Source: Monomorium pharaonis
Lineage: Eukaryota > Arthropoda > Insecta > Hymenoptera > Formicidae
Direction of reading: 5' to 3'
DNA length: 64,000 nucleotides
Assembly (NCBI RefSeq): GCF_013373865.1
Contig: NC_050471.1
Location: forward strand, 2,560,501-2,624,500
Position numbers and translations under genes: made by a program. The first letter of the stretch is position 1. Every line of letters begins with the position of its first letter. Shown piece by piece: positions 57,233 through 64,000 of the stretch. The notes beneath the pieces are model-generated. The model saw nothing but the letters and a program-made list of their open reading frames with translations. It was not told the origin of the DNA and searched no databases.

Positions 57233-57607
57233 GTATGCATAGTGATATCATTATACTATTTATAGAGTTACACGATATAGATTATTCTAATTTCTTTTCA
57301 GCGCGAGAGAAGAACTCGAGACAACTTGCAACGTTTTCGCGAGGAAACTTCAGCTCCTGATAATTTATGAGAAAAGAAAATACCCTATGACAAGAGGTAC
57401 TTTCCGGGAAAAAGTTTGCCGGATGAGAGAGAGAGAGAATGATTTAATACCGACACAACACACGACGATAATAGATTTCCTGAATGGCAGTGCGCAGTAT
57501 TTTACACAGTGATACACCCGTAGGGGAACGGACGTGGTTTTAATGCACGCTTTACGACAGGTGCGTCGTAAACATCGGGCGATTAAATTCTAAAACTCCT
57601 GCGGGGC

Positions 57608-57934
57608 TTACCAGGAAACGACGCTTAATCCATCTCGCTTAGAAGCCGACAGATAAGTATTTTCCATTCGCCGGGCGATGATTAGTGCGTATTTGCCGTG
57701 CGTCAGTTTGTCCCCGCAGGCCAGTGCAACGGCAATTATAATATATGGTTTTCTCCAGATGGCTGTCGCGCCCGCGCATTTTTCGTACTGTGGCCGACAA
57801 TTAAAATATTCTCTCACTTTGTCAGACATTTTATTTCTAACATTGTACATTATCGCAAATGATCGTTTGTTACGCATGCCTCGTCGCGAACGACGAGACA
57901 CGCGTCGACGGCGCATTACACGCGCCACACGCAT
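57608..57934 (-). CDS. Doubtful ORF or exon, unrecognised
   Basis: A minus-strand frame containing MSDKVREYFNCRPQYEKC, a hydrophobic segment (PYIIIAVALACG) and a charged end (...SASKRDGLSVVSW). It finishes TGGTAAGCC, so the same bases could be either a stop codon or a splice donor. Codon composition is mixed and not repeat-derived, which is unusual for this region. The opposite strand is also open over much of the stretch (57678-57941), and one of the two is probably a shadow. No family is recognised. Confidence 0.2.
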   Translation of the reverse strand: MRVARVMRRRRVSRRSRRGMRNKRSFAIMYNVRNKMSDKVREYFNCRPQYEKCAGATAIWRKPYIIIAVALACGDKLTHGKYALIIARRMENTYLSASKRDGLSVVSW

Positions 57935-58387
57935 TACATAATATGGGTTAATAAATATTGAAATAATTATTTACAAATGACTTGATCGATAAGCGCACGA
58001 TGTACAGATCGTAATAAAATGATATGGAATGTATCACTGATCAGCGAAATCAGAGCGTCATTGACGAGCCGATATTAAGCTAATGACTGATAAGGAACGA
58101 TTCGTTATTTCATTTTTAGTAAATAAACAACAAATTTGCTATTAATTGGAAATTAATCGTTGAGCATTACGATTTCACTGAACATCTTGACGTGCGATGA
58201 GATTACGAAAGGCGCATAGATTTTCCTACAAGTGTTAGGAAACCGAGAACTCCTAACGAGCGATGCTTATAATTATTATTTACAAAACACTCTATATATT
58301 TCAGACTTTGCGCGAATGGCATATCTTATTAAACAAAAAAAACACGAAACACCTCGTTCGGCACTTCAGATTGTTCTCTTCTTGAAA

Positions 58388-58393
58388 TTTATT
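58388..58393 (-). terminator. Poly(A) signal of the SV2-like gene
   Basis: AATAAA on the minus strand, about 31 nt beyond the stop codon at 58424-58426. This implies a very short 3' UTR. Confidence 0.6.
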
Positions 58394-58423
58394 TAAGTCT
58401 ATTTTTTCTTCAAATGTCGGTAT

Positions 58424-58470
58424 TCACTTCTTCTCCTTGCTTGGGATCAAGAAGCACAACATCCCACCAA
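58424..58470 (-). CDS. SV2-like gene, last exon
   Basis: 47 nt, F507-K521 and TGA. It encodes GGMLCFLIPSKEKK, the end of TM12 and a short basic cytoplasmic tail. The acceptor TTGTTTTCAG precedes it. Confidence 0.85.
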
Positions 58471-61400
58471 CTGAAAACAACCAATTTAATTATTTCTTTA
58501 TTTCTTCGCAGATTTTTCTAACTTTTTATTTGAGCATCATTAACTTCTCTATCGTTCGTCTAATCCTCTAATCCGTTAAATCCAAGTCTTAGATATGCAT
58601 AAAAAAAAAAGATTTCAGCAATAACAAAGTTCAGAATGATCACAGTTGTTCTGAACAAAATCGAATTGATTTTATATTGGTCAGAATTGATTTTCGAGAT
58701 AGAAATACATTTTATACTTTTATACTAATTATATTGTTATACTCACATATAGAGATACCGGCCACCAGGAATACCGGGATCTCGCAGCTAAGATCCAGCA
58801 GCATGCCGAAAGCAAGATTACTCGCCACCGCGCCGGACCTTCCTAGGCACACCATCATGCACACCGCGGCGGCGGACACGTGCGTAGGGAAAACGTCGAC
58901 CGCAACGCTGGTAATCACGAAATTCGCCGTGGTCGTCATCAGGGAGAACACGCACGCGGTTATGAGGATCTGCAGCGAAGACCTCACAAAGTAGATACCG
59001 AGGGCAGCGATGCCAGCCACCAGCATCATGGTCACTGGAGAGGAAAGAAACCGTCGAAAATTTTACTCTTATTAAAAAAGAGATAAATTGATAAGGGAAA
59101 TTGAACAAATAAAAAAAAGGTTGTCTTGTTCAAGAGAACTTGCTGGAACTGAGACTCTTACCTGGCATCGTTCGACGGCCAACTCGATTTGCTAGATATC
59201 CAGAAGCGACATTGCCGAGCAGACAAACGGCGTTGATCGTCAAAGAGTTAATGAATACCCGCTCATCTATATGAGGTTCGCAATCCGTAGTAACCCCGTT
59301 TGCCAAAAGAAGGAACGGTTCCTCCAGGATCGTGTGATTTAACGCCTGCGTGTCGTGTATCAGTTCGCAGACGGTCACGGATGCATTCGGGTGAGATTGA
59401 TGATAGTTTTCGAAGCGATTGAATAACTCCGGTAGCCAGAGATTAAAACCGAAGTATCTACACGTCACATGATAAAAGAAAAACATAAGAAAATATTTTT
59501 ATATTAGTGATACACACACACACATGATATCTTTTATTAGAGAATATTTTGCTTGCATTGACAATTAATTTCTTGATTATAATAACATTGTAAAAACTAA
59601 AAAATATTAATAGAAAAATTAATAAGAAAGAGAACAGATTTAATATTAAATATAAAAATTCTTTTTGTTGGTAACATTTTGTACTAAATCGTATAACTTT
59701 ATCTTTGAATGCTTTTTAAAATAAATAACACGTTGAAAATTCTTTTGAGAGTCATTGAATCAAAATGACACTCACCCAAACATGTTCGTGAAATAAATCG
59801 TCCACAGGAGGGAAGCGTACTTCAAAAGAGGTGGCGATGCTATGGTACGGAATTGCCACCAAATATTTTTCAACAATTCCGTCAGCATATCCGACGACGA
59901 CAATGGTACCTTGTCCTTTTCTACTTCGAACACGGCGTCGGAGAGAAGTTCTTTTACCTAAAGGTACATCGAGTGTTAATTAAGAGAAGAGACAATATAA
60001 TCTGACAATGTTATTCAAAAATTATTTTCTTCGTACTTACCGGAAACTCGCTTTTATCGTGTCCGGTGTTCACCGCGTATATCGTTCGGAGAACCGCGAG
60101 AGCCTCGTCGGTCTTCCCTTGCGACACCAGAAATTTCGGACTTTCCGGATACGATAGGGTTACGACGGCAATAGCGAAAGTTGGCAGGCTGATAACGCTG
60201 AGGAATAATCTCCAGGAATTGTACTGGATGCCGTAAAAATTGAGGGATATCGGCAACGGTATGATTATCCATGCTAAACCTAGATGAACGAATTAAGTCA
60301 GTTCCGAACAACACATATTTGGTCAATGATTAGCCAAAATTGAGCCAAAAAATTGTGCTACTAGGCACATAGAAGTAGCGTACATATTTTGTCATTTAGT
60401 TGTTTAGCGCATTCTCTGAGAAACTCAGTTCTGGAACTCTTATTTATTGCTAATGTAAAATAAAAATATATTACCAGGCAGAATTAACCAGGCGAGAGTG
60501 AAGAAAAAGCCTAGGAAGCAGATGCTCTTCGCTCTGTGCTTTTCCGCGTGGAATTCGCCGAGGTATGTATACACCAAGGAGCCGGGTCCACCCATTCTAC
60601 AAATAGCCCGTATAAAGGTGCTTAGATAATTAGAATGATGTGTGACACATATCGTATGCTATTTTACTATTTGCACTTACAAGAATCCACTTATGACTCT
60701 GAATACTAGCAGCATCTTAAAGCTTTGTGAGAAGCTTGCGATCAACGTAATGATACTGTCAGCGAAAAGATTTAACAGCAGGATATTTCTCCTTCCATAG
60801 GCGCCCGCGAAGACTCCCCAGAAAAGAGCGCTGAACACCGAACCTGAAGCAATCGAGCTTCTACATGAATCCATTAAATAATATAAAAACACAAATATAA
60901 AAATACAAATTATTTCTAGTAGAGGAGAAGGTGGTATTATAATCATTCATATTATCTCCGTTATTGAGATGATAATTAGTATATTATTATTATTAGAATC
61001 ATTTTTCTATCAGTCTAGTGTTATGTGGTGGCGCTAATATGCTAAATATACAACACTCGACATTTGTTATGAGGCATTTTTACTTTCAAGCATTTCGAAA
61101 TTTTTTTCAAGGAACATTTTAACATTTAATTACATTTCCATATTATTTAAGCGTGTTATCATATGAATGTATGTACACTTGAATGCTTTTTTGTTACTTA
61201 ACTTTTTGCTTTTGGCTGTTAAACATTTCGAGTTATGCAAAGTTAAACAATAACATGGAATTTTGCTAATGTAATCTCAACAAGCCTAATATGACCTCTT
61301 TTTCCAAGTGTTCATGTAAAAGTTATTCAAATTGATTTTACTAATAATCTACAGTTTACATTACTATATATCATAGATTTTCAGTAGATTATATATGGAA

Positions 61401-62371
61401 AGTCATGTGTACGTACATACATTTCCATACATTTGCAATATTTTCTCTTTATTATAAATAAATATATAATTTTATAACAGAATACTGTTTTTTTATTAAA
61501 ATCAAATTTTAAAATCCATTTTTATGGTGAACCATATTACTACTCTCTTGTTACATTCTATTAATTATTAATTATTTATTAAAACTACTGTGTAAAATGT
61601 AAATAAGTGAGACTACAACATCACTTACTTCTCTATTACTTAAAATTCGAGACAAATGTTATAATTGTTATTTAAAAAATCCTGCACAAAATTTAGACAA
61701 TGCATACATATTTGCGCGAACAAAGACGGCAGATTAACTTTAATCTGTGCCTGCACGCGACGAGTGGGCTGCACCAGAAAAAAAATTAACCCGCGTAGTC
61801 AATGCTTAATTCGTCATTAAGATAAAGAGACTTTAACGCCGTTTAAAGCAAATTCTGAGAAAAGAAATTTAATAAACATGTGTAGTTATGTCGAAATGTT
61901 TGAATGTAAGTGCACCAATTTTTTTATAAAGAATCCTGTAATCTATCGGTGAAATGTTTGACGAGATTTTACCTATGAGGAAGGCGACATTCAACAGTCC
62001 TTTCTCCTCGGATCTCATGTTCAGATCGCACTCAGCTGACGGCAGGATGTAGGCGTTTGCTCCAAACTGGCAGCCGACACAAATGAACATCACGCCGCAA
62101 ACCAGCAATAAAGTATATTGATACCTTCCATTTCCTAAGAACAATTGCAATACATTTTTACAAATATTTCAAAAATTGCATGACTATTACATGTGTATTC
62201 CGATATATTTTAAAATTATTTTATTATATATTACTATATAATTAAATATAATTATAATATACATGTATTAATTATATATTTAATTATAGCAGAACAACTT
62301 ACCACATATATCCATGGCCTTCTCAAAGTCTGTGGTACCTTCATTGGCCCCATGGTTCTTGGTCTCTTTCT
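58424..62371 (-). CDS. SV2/SVOP-like major facilitator transporter, 5'-incomplete
   Basis: Nine exons join in phase (62303-62371, 61973-62134, 60681-60843, 60475-60596, 60041-60279, 59776-59957, 59162-59457, 58747-59034, 58424-58470) to give 521 residues plus stop. This is the usual length for insect synaptic-vesicle-glycoprotein-2-like proteins, a 12-helix MFS family related to organic ion and sugar porters. Visible features, numbered from the first seen residue, are TTDFEKAMDICG (12-23); TM1 at about 30-53 ending LPSAECDL; GAYGRR (90-95), the MFS loop 2-3 motif; PESPKFL (216-222), the sugar-porter-like signature after TM6; a lumenal loop 7-8 with sequons N336-A-S and N352-H-T; and ANRVGRR (401-407). 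The C-terminus is short (PSKEKK). The lumenal loop is much shorter than in vertebrate SV2. Substrate is unknown. The start codon lies upstream of 62371 and is not certain. Confidence 0.88.
58747..59034 (-). CDS. SV2-like gene, exon 8 of those seen
   Basis: 288 nt, residues 411-506. It encodes TM8-TM11: VTMMLVAGIAALGIYF, then TTTANFVITSVAVDVFPTH, where VDVFPTHVSA is the MFS motif at the start of TM10, then RSGAVASNLAFGMLLD. Donor GTGAGT, acceptor TCTCCAG. Confidence 0.9.
59162..59457 (-). CDS. SV2-like gene, exon 7 of those seen
   Basis: 296 nt, residues 312-410. It opens with YFGFNLWLPELFNRFENY, the end of TM7. The lumenal loop follows with two N-glycosylation sequons and two cysteines (C342, C371) that could pair. 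TM8 then ends ASGYLANRVGRRTMP, the second copy of the MFS GRR motif. Donor GTAAGA, acceptor CACGTGTAG. Confidence 0.9.
59776..59957 (-). CDS. SV2-like gene, exon 6 of those seen
   Basis: 182 nt, residues 252-311 plus two bases. It encodes the second half of the central cytoplasmic loop (VKELLSDAVFEVEKDK) and the start of TM7 (LKYASLLWTIYFTNMFG). Confidence 0.88.
60041..60279 (-). CDS. SV2-like gene, exon 5 of those seen
   Basis: 239 nt, residues 172-251. It encodes TM5-TM6 and the PESPKFLVSQGKTDEAL segment, the conserved start of the cytoplasmic loop 6-7 of sugar-porter-like MFS proteins. Acceptor TTCATCTAG, donor GTAAGT. Confidence 0.92.
60475..60596 (-). CDS. SV2-like gene, exon 4 of those seen
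   Basis: 122 nt, residues 131-171. MGGPGSLVYTYLGEFHAEKH, followed by RAKSICFLGFFFTLAWLILP, matches TM4-TM5 of SV2-like proteins, including the conserved Y-x-x-E-F stretch. Confidence 0.92.
60681..60843 (-). CDS. SV2-like gene, exon 3 of those seen
   Basis: 163 nt, residues 77-130. It covers TM2-TM3 with the loop motif GVFAGAYGRRN and ends LLVFRVISGFL. Acceptor ATTGCTTCAG, donor GTAAGT. It is separated from the next exon upstream by an intron of about 1.1 kb. Confidence 0.92.
60844..61972 (-). other. SV2-like gene, largest recognised intron (1.13 kb)
   Basis: AT-rich intron bounded by GTAAAA and ATTGCTTCAG on the minus strand. I see no nested feature. Confidence 0.8.
61973..62134 (-). CDS. 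SV2-like gene, exon 2 of those seen
   Basis: 162 nt, residues 23-76. It encodes GNGRYQYTLLLVCGVMFICV (TM1), the lumenal ANAYILPSAECDLNM and NVAFLIG (start of TM2). Acceptor TTGTTCTTAG, donor GTAAAA. Confidence 0.92.
62303..62371 (-). CDS. SV2-like gene, first recognised exon
   Basis: 69 nt, 22 codons before the junction Gly. It encodes KETKNHGANEGTTDFEKAMD plus IC, the cytoplasmic N-terminal segment; DFEKA(I/M) before the first helix is typical of the family. It needs an upstream exon, because it opens with two bases of a split codon. The only in-frame ATG inside it (AMD) would remove the conserved DFEKA. Confidence 0.85.
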
Positions 62372-64000
62372 CTAAAAAGCAAAAGTTCTAAATTTATTCT
62401 TTAAGAAAAACATTCTCTAATAATAATGTGATATTTATATCAATCCGATAAATGGCTAAAGTTGAATTTTCTTTACACGAGCCGAGATATCTGCGATTCG
62501 CGCACGTAATTTGGGCTATATCCACGTACGCGATCATTCACGTGAGAATTTGCACAAGATTCGAGCAGAAAATAGATGTTTTATAAACAAGCACGCATCC
62601 GTTCGGAGATATACGTCTGTCATGCGCTCCGTTTTCTTCTTTTTGATACGGCGGAAAAATTTCGTGATATGTCACGTAACTGATTACGCATGCCAAAATT
62701 TTCGTACTCACATGCGAAATTGTGAAACTAAAACAATGCACGTGTCGTAACGAATGTGATCCATTTAATCGCAAGTCTCGTGGCGGAGGTGCGTATTTCC
62801 AGTATGCGAGGAAGCATCAAAGATATTAGCGGACTTCGACTTTTTTTCACGCTGATTGGAAGTTAAGTAAACAAACGGACGTCAATAGATAGCAGATTGC
62901 ACAAGCGCGTGTGCTTATCACTGTTCTTCATTAATTAAGCGTAATATCAATTGGTAAGAATTTATTGTATCATTATTGTTAGGAAGTAAAATGAATCTTA
63001 CTATATACGTACATCATGCTCTATAAAATCTAAAATTGATACGCGTGACGTCAGATTGCGATTTTAAATTACATGACTCGCTACACCGAGATCGATACGA
63101 TTCCAAGCACACAATCGTCGATCGCATTTCTCATACGTATAAAAAAATTTTCTATTTGTCCATTTGTTTTGATTTATTCGAATTGCACGATAGTAATTTT
63201 CTGTAATTTTCTGAAAGTTGTATCCCGATTGGCTGCAACATGCAACATAACGGCGGTTTCCTTTCATTATTCAGTTATTTTCCTATCAAACTACTAAACA
63301 ATGCTACCTAGGCGCGTGTATGCAGAGATATTAACTTGAAAATAGAGGGAGAAGATAGTAAGATTTACGCAGACTAACAGAATTACGGCGGCTTGCTCCC
63401 AACTTACTAATTCATACCGGCAATCAATGTTAAATATGCACGAAATAAAGTAATTAAATCCTCTTTTATTAATTAAGAATGAAATCAGAGTACGTCACTT
63501 TTAATGTTAAAACACACGGGGTCGCACAAATTAAAAGAAATATCTCGATATCATGGAAGAGACATGTCTGCATAAAATGCATTAAAAGTGCAGTGATCGA
63601 CGAGCTTATTAAATCCCTCTGAATGAACACGAGAGAGATGCGCTGTATCATTGCACAAACATTCCCAAGATCATTCGAGGAAGAATTTCCGTGCCTTGTT
63701 GTTCGTCATAAAATTTTGATTGACAATTTGCGTTAGATCAAGCGTTAGAGATGCAAATTTTGCAACGTTGCGCGACTCTTCCCATGCATCGTTCTATAAC
63801 GCTGGTTCTCTCTAGTTATTTGTCGAAGACTTCGGCGGCTTTTTGGATAAAGAGGCGAAAATGTGTAACTACCTCAGATCAAGTTATTGCGGGGATTAGC
63901 CTTTGTTTCATCATTCGTATTTTTTGAATTAAATTTCCGCGTGCAACATCATGTTTATCTCTGTCGAGCGGCGTTATTTTCCGATTGTTTGATGCAAACA
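62372..64000. other. Upstream region of the SV2-like gene
   Basis: AT-rich DNA with no recognised gene. It should hold the first exon and promoter of the minus-strand transporter. One candidate for a short coding first exon is the minus-strand stretch 63017-63002 (ATGATGTACGTATATA then donor GTAAGA), which joins in frame to give MMYVYK before KETK. Another strong donor (GTGAGT near 62706, minus strand) would create a stop at the junction and could only belong to a 5' UTR exon. Confidence 0.4.
63002..63017 (-). CDS. Candidate first coding exon of the SV2-like gene
   Basis: ATG ATG TAC GTA TAT A followed by GTAAGA. It is in phase with the exon at 62303-62371, since A plus AG makes Lys. Exon and start are inferred only from phase and donor; a longer or different N-terminus is equally possible. 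Confidence 0.2.

Larger units (their letters stand above)
50210..58380. other. Convergent intergenic region, mostly AT-rich
   Basis: The interval lies between the Dad poly(A) cluster and the 3' end of the minus-strand transporter. Base composition turns clearly AT-rich after about 50.5 kb. It contains a (GT)n microsatellite (52857-52904), a CA/TA-rich repeat (about 52555-52610), a hairpin (53867-53911), a diverged inverted repeat (56997-57232) and several short frames listed separately at low confidence. I recognise no gene here with domain support. Confidence 0.6.

Overview
The window is a piece of an insect nuclear genome, most probably an ant or other hymenopteran. Pointers are spliced genes with GT-AG introns, an arthropod-type inhibitory Smad, very high CpG content with (CG)n, (GA)n and (CGT)n simple repeats, AT-rich introns, and scattered small hairpin or MITE-like elements. 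The species cannot be fixed from the sequence. There are no operons, CRISPR arrays or prokaryotic features, and I recognised no tRNA or rRNA.

Layout. (1) Positions 1-8537: GC-rich, simple-repeat-rich upstream DNA with no recognised gene. It holds a duplicated 51-nt exon-like cassette (4373-4423 and 4989-5039) and, at about 5.2-8.5 kb, a CpG/GAGA-rich stretch that is the likely promoter and 5' UTR zone of the next gene. (2) Positions 8538-50008, plus strand: a complete inhibitory Smad (Dad/Smad6/7 type), four coding exons, 518 codons. Intron 1 is about 8.8 kb, intron 2 about 31 kb and intron 3 165 bp. Exon 1 carries the degenerate MH1 domain, a 51-nt exon carries the PY motif, and two exons carry MH2. 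A poly(A) signal cluster follows at about 50184. (3) Positions 50.2-58.4 kb: AT-rich convergent intergenic DNA with only doubtful small ORFs and hairpin repeats. (4) Positions 58424-62371, minus strand: an SV2/SVOP-like major facilitator transporter in nine recognised exons, 521 residues, lacking only its extreme 5' end. (5) Positions 62.4-64 kb: its presumed promoter and first-exon region.

The two genes are convergent and functionally unrelated: one is feedback control of BMP/Dpp signalling, the other a membrane transporter. The main observations for a second look are the duplicated exon-like cassette upstream of Dad, the frame-neutral PY-motif mini-exon, the large low-complexity insert inside MH1, an upstream ORF ending in TGATG on the Dad start, and a set of TIR or hairpin elements in introns and intergenic DNA. 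I saw no convincing wholly new biological system.
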